A stretch of 64,000 nt of DNA from Lipingzhangella_A rawalii (lineage in GTDB: Bacteria > Actinomycetota > Actinomycetes > Streptosporangiales > Streptosporangiaceae). Each line of letters starts with the position of its first letter. Within the stretch, counting starts at the first letter, position 1. A program made the position numbers and the translations under genes. Below are positions 51,446 to 60,310 of the stretch, piece by piece. Where the stretch lies: contig NZ_JAVLVT010000001.1 in the NCBI RefSeq assembly GCF_031628175.1, positions 620,001 to 684,000 of the forward strand. The letters are read 5' to 3'. Below the pieces are notes generated by a model. That model was not told where the DNA came from, did no database searches, and worked only from the letters and a program-made list of their open reading frames with translations.

Positions 51446-53149
51446 ATGCCAGATGTGAGACACGACGACTTCGGCACAGCTCGACGGCATGCCCCCACGT
51501 GGTCCGGCGTCCAGGGCGCCCTCGTGGGGCTTCTGGTGACGGCGCTGGCGCTGGGGGTCGCGGAGCTGGCCGCGGCACTGTGGCAGGTACCCGGCCCCGT
51601 CGTGTTGGTCGGTGACGCCGTCGTCGACCTCAGTCCGGCGACACTCACCGCGTGGAGTATGGACCAACTTGGGGAGTACCAGAAGCCGGTCCTCCTCAGC
51701 GGCATCCTCGGGATGCTCGCCCTCAGCGCACCAGTCCTGGGCGCGGCCGCGCTCAACCGTCCATGGGTCGGGTATGTCGGCCTGCTGGGGTTCGCCGTCG
51801 TGGGAGCAATCGCGGTGCTCGTCCAGCCCGCCCACGGCCCGACGGCTCTGGCTGCCCTCGCGTCGGGAACGGGTGCGGGTGCCGTCGGCCTCGGGGTTCT
51901 GCTGCACCAGGCGCGCAGAACCCGGGCTGCTGGCGAATCGTTGGCCGTGTCCCCGTCCCCGTCCCCGGGCCCGGGCCAGGCCGGCCCAGGTAGCGGCACT
52001 AGTGACGCGTCAGACTCGTTGGGTCGTCGCGTCGAGGAGGAAACCGGTGCGGCTGCGGAGCCTGCGGGGGCCTGCGCAGCTGTGCCGGCACGCCGCGGAT
52101 TCCTGATTGCCGGTGCGGGGGTGTTGGGGACGGCAGTCACCACGGCCGGGATCGGCCGGTGGCTGGCAGGGGCCACTGGTGCAGCCGCTGCGCGGGAGCA
52201 GCTGCGGCTTCCCGCCCCCCAACAGCCGCTTCCTCCCCTTCCCGGGAGCGCCGATCTCGACATTCCCGGACTGGCCCCGTTCCGCACCCCCAACACCGAC
52301 TTCTACCGCATCGACACCGCGCTGCGTGTACCCCGGGTCCCACCGCAGCAGTGGGTTCTGCGGGTGCACGGGATGGTGGACCGGCCTCTCCAGCTCAGTT
52401 TCGACGACATCCTGCGTCGGGATCTCACCGAGGCCGACACCACGCTCACCTGCGTCTCCAATGAGATCAACGGTGACCTCGTGGGAAACACACGCTGGTT
52501 GGGGGTGGACCTGGCCGAGATTCTGCGCGAGGCGGGGGTCGCCGCATCCGCCGACCAGATCCTGAGCACCTCAACTGACGGCTGGACCTGCGGAACCCCG
52601 ACTGAGGTCGTCCTGGACGGTCGGAACGCGCTGTTGGCGATCGGCATGGCCGGTGAGCCGCTTCCGCTCCGGCACGGCTTCCCGGCCCGGATGGTCGTTC
52701 CCGGCATCTACGGATTCGTTGGTGCCACCAAGTGGGTCACCGACATCAAACTGACCCGGTTCGCCGACGAACAGGCCTACTGGGCCCAGCGGGGCTGGGC
52801 CGTGCGCGCCCCCATCAAAACCATGTGCCGCATCGACGTTCCCGGTGCATTCGCCGAGGTCCCCGCCGGAGAGACCATCGTGGCGGGGGTCGCCTGGGCG
52901 CAGCGCCGGGGCATCGACGGGGTCGAGGTTCGCGTGGACGGCGGCGCCTGGCGGCAGGCGGAACTCGCCGAAGTTCCCGGGGTCGATACCTGGCGTCAGT
53001 GGGTCGCCGAACTCCCGCTGGACCCAGGGGGACACACCATCGAGGCCCGCGCAACCGATGGAGCGGGCGACACACAGACCGGAGACCGAACCGATCCGAT
53101 CCCCGACGGGGCCACCGGCTGGCCCTCGATCCGGATCACCGCGAGCTGA
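51446..53149 (+). CDS. Membrane-anchored molybdopterin oxidoreductase (sulfite oxidase/YedY-like)
   Basis: A 567-residue protein. Three or four helices (~20-165) are followed by a Pro/Ser linker, a twin-arginine-like ARRGFLIAGAGVLG segment at ~215, and an extracytoplasmic sulfite-oxidase-type domain from ~280 with the Mo-binding Cys in TLTCVSNEINGD and the dimerisation domain at the end (ATDGAGDTQTG). It probably reduces or oxidises a sulfur compound outside the membrane, in the style of methionine sulfoxide reductase MsrP. The fasciclin and SigK genes follow, an arrangement found across actinobacteria. Start is ATG; the ribosome site is weak. Confidence 0.82.
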   Translation: MPDVRHDDFGTARRHAPTWSGVQGALVGLLVTALALGVAELAAALWQVPGPVVLVGDAVVDLSPATLTAWSMDQLGEYQKPVLLSGILGMLALSAPVLGAAALNRPWVGYVGLLGFAVVGAIAVLVQPAHGPTALAALASGTGAGAVGLGVLLHQARRTRAAGESLAVSPSPSPGPGQAGPGSGTSDASDSLGRRVEEETGAAAEPAGACAAVPARRGFLIAGAGVLGTAVTTAGIGRWLAGATGAAAAREQLRLPAPQQPLPPLPGSADLDIPGLAPFRTPNTDFYRIDTALRVPRVPPQQWVLRVHGMVDRPLQLSFDDILRRDLTEADTTLTCVSNEINGDLVGNTRWLGVDLAEILREAGVAASADQILSTSTDGWTCGTPTEVVLDGRNALLAIGMAGEPLPLRHGFPARMVVPGIYGFVGATKWVTDIKLTRFADEQAYWAQRGWAVRAPIKTMCRIDVPGAFAEVPAGETIVAGVAWAQRRGIDGVEVRVDGGAWRQAELAEVPGVDTWRQWVAELPLDPGGHTIEARATDGAGDTQTGDRTDPIPDGATGWPSIRITAS

Positions 53150-53204
53150 CCCGGTGCCCCGATGGGCCGGGTCTACGGTAATCACCCAGTGAGGAGACAG
53201 AGAA

Positions 53205-53852
53205 ATGAGAACCACCCAGCTGATCGTCGCGAGTTCCGCGGCCGTTCTCACCTTCGGGTTGGCAGCCTGCGACACCGCCGACATGGAGGACGACGCCGAC
53301 ACCGGCGCGGACACAGAGCAGGGGGAGGACACCGAGCAGGACCGGGACACAGACACCGACACCGATGCGGACGCCGCCATGGACGAGCCTTTCGGTACTG
53401 CCTGTGCGGCCGTCCCCGACGAAGGCGATGGCAGCTTCGAGGGCATGGCCCAGGATCCCGTCGCCACGGCCGCGTCCAATAATCCGGAGCTGTCGACGTT
53501 GGTGGAAGCCGTCGACACGGCCGATCTCGTTGACACGCTGAACAGCGCCGAGGACATCACGGTGTTCGCGCCGGCCAACGACGCCTTCGCCGGGATTCCC
53601 GAGGAGGACCTCAACGCGCTGTTGGACGACCAGGACGAGTTGACCGAGGTGCTGACGTACCACGTGGTGGAGGGCACGCACGCCCCGTCCGATCTGGAGG
53701 ACGGCAGCTTCACCTCGCTCCAGGGCGAGGAGGTTACCACCACCGGTTCGGGTGAGGACTACACCGTCAATGATGCGGCCAACGTGGTCTGCGGCAACGT
53801 TCAGACCGCCAACGCCACGGTGCACATCATCGACGAGGTCCTCATGCCCTGA
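53205..53852 (+). CDS. Fasciclin-domain lipoprotein (MPT83-like)
   Basis: A 215-residue lipoprotein: signal with lipobox GLAAC (Cys near 22), an extremely acidic Asp/Thr/Glu linker (about 25-60), then one fasciclin domain with ITVFAPANDAFAGI and VLTYHVVEG and a final VHIIDEVLMP. Mycobacterial MPT70/MPT83 are the relatives and are controlled by SigK, whose gene follows. The ATG has GAGGAGACAG in front. It may mediate adhesion on the cell surface. A terminator follows. Confidence 0.87.
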   Translation: MRTTQLIVASSAAVLTFGLAACDTADMEDDADTGADTEQGEDTEQDRDTDTDTDADAAMDEPFGTACAAVPDEGDGSFEGMAQDPVATAASNNPELSTLVEAVDTADLVDTLNSAEDITVFAPANDAFAGIPEEDLNALLDDQDELTEVLTYHVVEGTHAPSDLEDGSFTSLQGEEVTTTGSGEDYTVNDAANVVCGNVQTANATVHIIDEVLMP

Positions 53853-53870
53853 GGCGAGATCTGCGAGACT

Positions 53871-53907
53871 CCTGGTCGGGCCCAGCGGTGCGGCGGGCCC
53901 GACCAGG
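53871..53907 (+). terminator. Terminator of the fasciclin gene
   Basis: Perfect 13-bp inverted repeat CCTGGTCGGGCCC / GGGCCCGACCAGG with an 11-base loop, starting 18 bases after the stop codon. Confidence 0.85.
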
Positions 53908-53973
53908 TCCACCCTCACCCCGATGGCGCAGCAGTCACCGGCACAGCAGTGACGGAGCAGTGACGGAGTACAC

Positions 53974-54576
53974 ATGACCGAGGACCCCGCTGCCGGCGGA
54001 CTGCATTCCCTGGGGGCGCACACCGGCCAGCAGTCCGATCTGGACGCACTGATCCGCACCGTTGCCCGTGGCGACGAGCGGGCCTTCGAGGCACTGTATG
54101 ACCAGGTCAGCCCGGCGGTGTACGGTCTGATCCGACGGATTCTGCGGGATCCGGCCCAGTCCGAGGAGGTCGCCCAGGAGGTTCTGGTCGAGATCTGGCG
54201 TAGCGCCTGTCGGTTCGATGACCACCGCGGGAGCGCGCTGTCCTGGATCATGACCCTCACGCACCGCCGTGCCGTGGATCGGGTGCGTTCCACCCAGGCC
54301 AGCAGTGACCGTGAGGAGCGGGCCGCAGCGGCGCAGGCCACCCTTCCCTTCGACCAGGTGGAGGAGGAGGCAACGAGTCGGTTGGAGCGCGAGCGGGTGC
54401 GTCGCTGTCTGGACAGCTTGACCGAGCTCCAGCGACAGTCGGTCACACTCGCCTACTACGGTGGATACACCTACCGTGAGGTCGCCAGGCTGTTGTCCGC
54501 GTCCCTAGGGACCGTCAAAACCCGCATGCGGGACGGTCTGATCCGGCTGCGCGACTGCCTGGGGGTGGAACGGTGA
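53974..54576 (+). CDS. sigK: ECF sigma factor SigK
   Basis: A 200-residue extracytoplasmic-function sigma factor. Region 2 is EALYDQVSPAVYGLIRRILRD to ALSWIMTLTHRRAVD, region 4 is LTELQRQSVTLAYYGGYTYREVA through LGTVKTRMRDG. It recruits RNA polymerase to stress genes; in mycobacteria SigK drives mpt70, mpt83 and its own operon. Its stop overlaps the anti-sigma gene start. The ribosome site sits in a duplicated 11-mer (GCAGTGACGGA twice at 53946-53967). Family and pairing are clear; the regulon here probably includes the fasciclin gene just upstream. Confidence 0.9.
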   Translation: MTEDPAAGGLHSLGAHTGQQSDLDALIRTVARGDERAFEALYDQVSPAVYGLIRRILRDPAQSEEVAQEVLVEIWRSACRFDDHRGSALSWIMTLTHRRAVDRVRSTQASSDREERAAAAQATLPFDQVEEEATSRLERERVRRCLDSLTELQRQSVTLAYYGGYTYREVARLLSASLGTVKTRMRDGLIRLRDCLGVER

Positions 54577-55310
54577 GTGGACGAATGCGCCAGGACCTGC
54601 ACACACTGGCCGGTGCCTACGCTCTCAACGCCCTCTCCGGAGAGGATCTGCGCCGGTTCGAGGATCATCTCAGCCACTGCGACTCCTGTCGCCAGGAGGT
54701 TCGGGGACTCACCGAGACCACGGCGTTGCTGGGGACGGTCGCGGCCCGCACCCCGCCCGCCGATCTTCGCCGTCGGGTCCTGGAACAGATCGCGACAACG
54801 CGCCAGCTCGCACCACAGCCCGCGGCGGAGCCACGGCCACGAGGCTGGTGGCGACGTTGGGGCCCGGGGATCGCGCTGGCCGCGTGCCTGGTGGTGATAC
54901 TCGCGTTGGGCGGCATCGCGTGGGATCAGCACCGGCAGTTGGAGAACTATCGCACAGCAGAACGGCAGGTCGCCGAGGTTCTCGCCGCTCCGGACGCGAC
55001 CTGGACCCACGCCGCCCCGGAAGAGGGTGTCAGCGTCACCATGGTGACCGCCCCCAGCCAGGAACGGCTGGTGTTCAGCGCGCACGGCCTGGAACGCCTC
55101 GATGAGGAGGACTATCAGCTCTGGCTGACCGAAGGCGACGGCACGGCGCACTCCGCGGGCGTGCTCGACGTCGCCGCCGACGGCCTGGTGGAGCCGATGG
55201 TCGCCGAGCCCCTCACCAACATGCACGCCGTCGCGGTCACGGTGGAGCCACGAGGTGGCTCCGACGAGCCCACGACCGAGCCCATGATGGCTATGCCGAT
55301 CGAGGAATAG
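54573..55310 (+). CDS. rskA: Anti-sigma-K factor RskA
   Basis: A 245-residue membrane anti-sigma factor. The N-terminal domain carries the zinc-type anti-sigma motif H32-x3-C36-x2-C39 (DHLSHCDSC); one membrane helix at ~97-117 (GIALAACLVVILALGGIAW) leads to an extracytoplasmic RskA domain with DYQLWLTEGDG. It holds SigK inactive until regulated proteolysis releases it. The GTG overlaps the sigK stop. The mature outer part ends in acidic residues. A hairpin follows the stop. Confidence 0.9.
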   Translation: MSGRMRQDLHTLAGAYALNALSGEDLRRFEDHLSHCDSCRQEVRGLTETTALLGTVAARTPPADLRRRVLEQIATTRQLAPQPAAEPRPRGWWRRWGPGIALAACLVVILALGGIAWDQHRQLENYRTAERQVAEVLAAPDATWTHAAPEEGVSVTMVTAPSQERLVFSAHGLERLDEEDYQLWLTEGDGTAHSAGVLDVAADGLVEPMVAEPLTNMHAVAVTVEPRGGSDEPTTEPMMAMPIEE

Positions 55311-55324
55311 ACCACAGCACCACA

Positions 55325-55353
55325 CTCCCGAAATTCGTCGCGGATTTCGGGAG
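55325..55353 (+). terminator. Hairpin after rskA
   Basis: Perfect 10-bp inverted repeat CTCCCGAAAT / ATTTCGGGAG with a 9-base loop, 15 bases after the rskA stop. Confidence 0.7.
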
Positions 55354-55409
55354 AACCGAGCAATCCTCCACTCTCCCGGCTCCGAATACCCAGGAGAGAG
55401 GAGGCGCCA

Positions 55410-55762
55410 GTGCCAGCCACCGAGTCGCCAACCGGCGTTCACCAGACCAGTGCCCGGCGGATCGCGGTGATCGGTTCGGGCGTTGCGGGACTCACTGCGG
55501 CCTATGCGTTAACACGTACCGGGGCCATGGTCAGTCTCCTCGAGGCCGACTCCCGGCTGGGGGGGACACGCGCACACCCACGAGCTCCGTGATGCCACCG
55601 GCACCCGCATGTCTGTGGACAGTGGCTTCATCGTGCACAACCCACGCACCTATCCCCAGCTTCGCCGGCTGTTCACCGAACTCGGTGTCACAACCCGCGC
55701 CACCGAGATGAGCCTGTCGGTGTCCTGTGCGGAGTGTGGCCTGGAGTACGCCGGCGACTCGT
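55410..55762 (+). pseudogene. FAD/NAD(P)-binding oxidoreductase remnant (Rv0449c-like)
   Basis: The 5' part of a flavoprotein amine-oxidase-like gene. It starts at GTG behind GAGAGAGGAGG and encodes the dinucleotide loop IAVIGSGVAGLTAAYAL. At a run of seven G (55559-55565) the frame breaks; with six G it continues as HAHTHELRDATGTRMSVDSGFIVHN and onward to CGLEYAGD. There it ends and transposase sequence begins, with no inverted repeat recognised at the junction. In mycobacteria a related gene lies at the sigK locus, so the gene was probably intact in an ancestor. Two lesions make it non-functional. Confidence 0.8.
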
Positions 55763-58658
55763 TTGGGGTGGGCTGTGCAGTGGGGCACGGTGCGCATGCT
55801 CGGGATCTTTCAGTCTGATGCGCCCACTGCGGTGTCTGATGAGGTGATCGGCTTCGTCGCTGAGCAGCTGGGGGTTGATCCCGCCTGTGCCGCGGAGTAT
55901 CGCACCCGTTCCAAGACTGCCTATGAGCACGCCTGAGAGATCCAGGACCTTCTTGGGTATCGCGACTTCACTGACGGCGAGGAGGAGTTGCGCGCCTTTG
56001 TGGCTGCCCGGGTATGGGCCACCGAGGAGTGGCCGCGTGTCCTGTTCGACCGGGCTGTGGTGTATCTGTTGGACCACAAGGTGCTGCTGCCGGGGCTCAC
56101 GGTGCTGTCTCGTGTGGCCTCCCAGGTTCACCGTGACGAGAACGCCAGTCTGCATGCGCTGCTGTACGAACGTAATCCGCACCAGGTCCGCTCGCGTATG
56201 AGCGACCTATTGATGGTTGCACCGCACACCTGGGTCTCGGAGCTGGAGAATCTACGTACCGAACCCACACGCACCTCCAGCCGGGGCATGGTTGAGGCGT
56301 TGGATCGTGTCTCTTCCATCGCCGGAATCGGGGCGGGAAAGGTGGAGGTGGGCGAGGTGCCCGCGGGGAAGCTGGACACTTTAGCCAAGTACGGGCTGAA
56401 GTCCAAGGCCCCCACCCCGCGGGATCTGACCGAGCCCCGTCACACGGCCACGCTGTTGGCCACTGTGCGCTGCCTGGAGACCTCTTCGGTCGATGACGCC
56501 CTGGATGTGTTGGATCTGCTGATCACTTCCCGGCTGCTTAACCGGTCGGTGCGTGAGGGCAATGACGACAAGCTCAACGCGTTGCCGCATCTGCGCTCCG
56601 CGGCAAAACGCATGGCCTCGGCTTTGGAGGTGCTCATGGCCACCCCGCAGGCCCACGGCGAACGGGTGGTCTCGCTTCCGCAGGTGTGGAACGCCATCGA
56701 GGAGGTCGTGAACCGAGAGCAGCTTAGGGATGCGGTCACGATGGTGGCTGCGCAGGTGCCCTCCACCGACGACGGGGTCGCTGAATGGCGTGCCCGGCTG
56801 GTTAAGCGCTACCGCACGGTGCAGGGCTTCATCGGGCTGGTGCTGGAGGTCATCGACTTTGAGGCCACCGAGGCCGGACGCCCGGCCCTTGCCGCGCTGG
56901 GCACCGCGGCGACCATGGCGCGCAGCCGCAAGCACGACCGCGTCGAGGACATCGCTGAGCATGCCGCATTGACCGGTGGGTCCTGGAAACGCCCCATTTT
57001 TGCCACCCCCGATTTGGACGCCACCCGCATCGACAAGGCCGCCTTCATCATGTGCACGGTCGAGCACCTGCATCGGGCGCTCAAACGCCGTGACGTCTTC
57101 GCCCGCGACGCCGATCGGTGGGGTGATCCGCGCGCCCGGCTACTGGATGGTCACGCGTGGCAGACCGCTCGACCTATGGTGTTGCGCACCCTGGAATTGG
57201 AGGAGGAGCCGGCTGGCCACATGACTGAACTCGCCTCAGCGTTGGATGCGGGTTACCACCGGGTCTTGGACGGGTTGGGCGCCAACACTGCGGTGCAATT
57301 CGATGGTGGCCGGCTGCGTCTTGAGCCGCTTCAGGCCGCGGCCGAGCCGCCGCTGATGCAACAGCTGCGGTCCCTGGTGGCGGCGATGATGCCGCGGGTG
57401 GATTTTCCCGAGCTGTTGATGGAGGTGGCGGGGCGTACCGGGTTTACCAGCGAGTTCACCCACATCTCCGGAGCTGATGCGCCGCGGGGCGAGTTTGAGG
57501 TGAGCTTGTGTGCGCTGCTGGTGGCCGAAGCTTGCAACGTCGGGCTGATTCCAGTGGAAAAGCCCGGCGTGGCGGCGCTGAGTCGCCACCGTCTCCACCA
57601 GGTCGACCAGGCATATGTGCGTGCCGAGACCATCGGTGCGGCCAACGCTCGCATGATCGAGGCCCAGGCCTGTATCGGTATTGTGAAGGCGTGGGGTGGC
57701 GGGCCGATCGCCTCGGCCGGTGGCATGCGGTTCGTGACACCGAGCACCAACCTGCACGCGCGAACTAATCCCAAGCACTTCGGGCTGCGTAAACGTGGCT
57801 CAACGTGGTCAACGACCGGGTGATGGGCCTGGGCAGACTGGTGGTGCCCGGTACGATGCGCGACTCCCTGTTCATCCTGGATGCCGTCCACGCCCGCGAC
57901 GGCGGAGCCAAGCCCGAGGTCGTCGTCACCGACACCGCCTCCTACTCCGACATTGTCTTTGGGCTGTTCGCGATCTGTGGATATCAGTTTTCTCCACGCA
58001 TCGCCGATCTGGGTGACACCCGGCTGTGGCGCACCAACCCCACGCCAGCTACGGCCCTCTGGATGCCATGTCGCGTCACAGGATCCGCCTGGACAAGATT
58101 CGGGCGCACTGGCAGGACATGCTGCGGGTGGCCGGTTCCCTGACCACCGGGACGGTGCGCGCCTACGACCTGGTGCGCATGCTGCCGCGCGAGGGGCGCC
58201 CCACCGGACTGGGCGATGCCTTCGCTCACTACGGGCGCATCGTCAAAACCCTGCACCTGTTGCAGTTTTTGCATGATGAGAGCTACCGGCGCATGATCAC
58301 CGCCCAGCTCAACGTCTCGGAATCCCGCCACGGGCTGGCCCGCAAGATCTGCTTTGGTAACCGTGGCGAACTCAAGCAGCGCTACCGCAAAGAACTCGAA
58401 GATCAGCTTGGCGCCCTGGGATTGGCGCTCAACGCGGTGGTGTGGTGGAACAGCCTCTACATCGACACCGCTGTTACCCAGCTACGCGCCGACGGGTTTC
58501 CCGTCACCGAGGACATGTGCGCCCGACTATCGCCCCTGGGCTTCGACCACATCAACTTTCTGGACTCATATACCTTCCCCCAGCCCGAAGTCGAGACGGG
58601 GTTGCGCCCACTGCGCGAGCCGAGCACGCACGATAAAGAAGATCCATTTACTGGGTGA
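55763..58658 (+). pseudogene. tnpA: Tn3-family transposase, truncated and degenerate
   Basis: Most of a Tn3-type transposase (about 960 codons). It begins mid-gene at GWAVQWGTVRMLGIF, so ~60-90 N-terminal residues are lost. TGA at 55934-55936 replaces the Trp of the usual YEHAWEI segment. A long open part (55988-57823) carries the central domain; two frameshifts near 57790 and 58040 precede PGTMRDSLFILDAVH, TDTASYSDIVFGLF (catalytic Asp region), HRIRLDKIRAHWQDMLRVAGSL and NAVVWWNSLYIDTAV. Conservation of the DDE core with these lesions marks a recent but dead copy. No resolvase gene or 38-bp terminal repeat was found beside it. Confidence 0.88.
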
Positions 58659-58669
58659 GTCACCCAGTA
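58649..58669. repeat. Perfect 21-base palindrome at the end of the transposase remnant
   Basis: TACTGGGTGA-G-TCACCCAGTA straddles the transposase stop. It may be a terminator or a trace of an element boundary; it does not resemble a Tn3 end. Confidence 0.6.
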
Positions 58670-58689
58670 GGGTCAACACGCCCCCGCCC

Positions 58690-58830
58690 TTCCGTGAGTA
58701 TCTGCACAAGGGCACCGACATCGTTCAGCACCAGTCGTATCTATCCGCGATCACCGAAAAACTGAACACCCGTACTCGCACGTGCTTGGACTTCTAACCG
58801 CCGCGAGGTGTTCCACCAGATGCTCCTCAA
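58690..58830 (+). pseudogene. IS30-like transposase C-terminal fragment
   Basis: A fragment reading FREYLHKGTDIVQHQSYLSAI, then EKLNTRTRTCLDF, stop, PPREVFHQML. This matches the conserved end of IS30-type transposases (GTDLS...LN.RPRKTLG..TPAEVF), with a stop where Gly-Tyr is usual. Only the last ~45 residues remain. Confidence 0.65.
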
Positions 58831-58865
58831 GGACCACCATGCACTTCAGCGAGAATCCGTCCTGT

Positions 58866-59156
58866 TCACCCTCCACTATCGAACCCCAGGCGCCGAAGGA
58901 GATCCTTGTCTATGGTATTGGTGTATTCATCAGCGCTGACGAACTCGAGAAGAGCAGCTATGAGCCTCTCCACCTCACTATCTCCGATTTCATTTTTTGA
59001 GATTTGACAAGGAACACTGGATTCGTCCTTGAGTATTGCAATGAACAGATGTTCAACACCTATGAAGCCGGATCCTTTTGACCTAGATATCTCACCTGCA
59101 TACTTGATGATTGACGCGCATCTTGGTGTCATCGGGAGCCATTCGTCTTCAGACAT
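58866..59156 (-). CDS. Small Clp N-domain protein
   Basis: A 96-residue protein in a stretch of clearly lower GC than the rest of the window. The body, RCASIIKYAGEISRSKG followed by IGVEHLFIAILKD, is one repeat of the Clp N-terminal domain, the part of ClpA/ClpC that binds adaptors and substrates; no ATPase domain is attached. The ATG at 59156 has the strong site AGGAGGGG. Stand-alone Clp-N proteins are seen in actinobacteria and may modulate Clp proteases or act in small defence or signalling systems. It sits between transposase remnants, which with its composition suggests horizontal gain. Confidence 0.7.
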   Translation of the reverse strand: MSEDEWLPMTPRCASIIKYAGEISRSKGSGFIGVEHLFIAILKDESSVPCQISKNEIGDSEVERLIAALLEFVSADEYTNTIDKDLLRRLGFDSGG

Positions 59157-59342
59157 CGCCCCTCCTAATGCTAATTTCTTCCCTGGCTGGCGAATAACTC
59201 TTAATTGATGTGGTTCTGCCACCGATACACCGATGGCAGAACTCGTGCAGGATATTTCGCAAGTATACTGGATCTTCGAATTTAATGGGGGATGACTTGA
59301 CGGCGGGTTCGGCGGTGTACTAGCCCAGCGTGACCGTAGGCG

Positions 59343-59797
59343 CTAGTTAGTTCGGTTGCGGAATCCGAAGGCGTTGTGTGCTTCGAGCTTGATCAGGCGG
59401 TTGTGGCGGCGTTGGTGATGCCAGTGACTAGGTAGGCCTTGATACCGTCCCACCAGGTCTCGACGGTCTCGAACAGGGTGACCAGCTCGCCCAGGTGGGG
59501 ATGGTCGGCCACATGGGCCTAGAAGCGGTGCAGTGGCCAGGCGATCTGTGCGCAGGTGGGTATGCGGCCGGTGCGGGTGCGAGCCAGGACCAGCAGTGCA
59601 CGCAGTAGCTCCTGGGCGCGCCAGGCGGCCAGGAGCTGGCGTCCGGAGGTACCCATGTGGGTGAGTTCGCGTATCAGCAGGGTGTGCTGGTACAGGGCTT
59701 GTTCAAGTTTCTGATATGTCTGGTTTGCAGCTGATCCCGAAGAAGGGTAATGCTCGTTCGGGCAGGTCACGGATCGCGCGGGTGGGCGGTCCACCCC
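59343..59797 (-). pseudogene. ISL3-family transposase remnant
   Basis: The C-terminal part of an ISL3-type transposase with several lesions. Reading the minus strand gives AWRAQELLRALLVLA, a stop at 59519-59521, HLGELVTLFETVETWWDGI, TGITNA, a frame break and NRLIKLEAHNAFGFRN, all blocks in family order. The N-terminal part is cut by the sequencing gap at 59798, a usual place for assemblies to break. Confidence 0.75.
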
Positions 59798-59897
59798 NNN
59801 NNNNNNNNNNNNNNNNNNNNNNNNNNNNNNNNNNNNNNNNNNNNNNNNNNNNNNNNNNNNNNNNNNNNNNNNNNNNNNNNNNNNNNNNNNNNNNNNN
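59798..59897. other. Assembly gap (100 N)
   Basis: Exactly 100 undetermined bases, the conventional length for a gap of unknown size. Genes on the two sides are not proven to be neighbours. Confidence 0.99.
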
Positions 59898-60251
59898 TAG
59901 GTCCGCGCTGCCGGTCAACTGGGCCAATAGGGCAGCGTTGTAGCCGGTGCCCGCTCCGATCTCCAGGATGCGCTGTCCCGGACGGACGTCGAGCTGGTCC
60001 AGCATGGCCGCGACCAGCCACGGAGCTGAGGCACACGACAGCGACCGGCCGTCGTCGAATCGGTGGGTGACCACTGCCTGGTGCGGGTCGTAGGCGTCAG
60101 CCAGACGGGCATTCGGCAGGAACTCGTGACGCGGGGTGTGGAGCAGACCCCGCTCGGCCTCGCCCCGGTGAGCGTGGCCGGTCGTGCGGATGCGCGCGAC
60201 CATCTCCGTGCGGAACGATTCCGGGGACGTCGTGGTGGTCTTGCTGGTCAC
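59898..60251 (-). CDS. PCMT-like methyltransferase, 3' end in gap (partial)
   Basis: The first ~118 residues of a SAM-dependent methyltransferase related to protein-L-isoaspartate O-methyltransferase. The GTG start is at 60251. It has LLHTPRHEFLPNARLADAY, SCASAPWLVAAMLDQL and the SAM loop ILEIGAGTGYNAA, closely matching the full-length paralogue at 60311-61486. The rest is lost in the gap. In lanthipeptide clusters of the FxLD type two such methyltransferases are common; they methylate Asp in the modified peptide and may lead to succinimide or isoaspartate. It follows the first methyltransferase by 59 bases. Confidence 0.8.
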
Positions 60252-60310
60252 CGGTTCGGCCCTGTCCTGTTCTGGTTCGTTATCGACCGGTCATGTTGGG
60301 CCGAGCAGCC

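Noticed and set aside
53946..53967. 11-base tandem duplication (GCAGTGACGGA) before sigK as a regulatory element
   Set aside because: It simply duplicates the ribosome site region once; too short and single to claim a function.
59703..60251. Apparent single open frame across the N gap
   Set aside because: The gap is 100 N of unknown real length; the left part is ISL3 transposase and the right part methyltransferase, so the frame is artificial.
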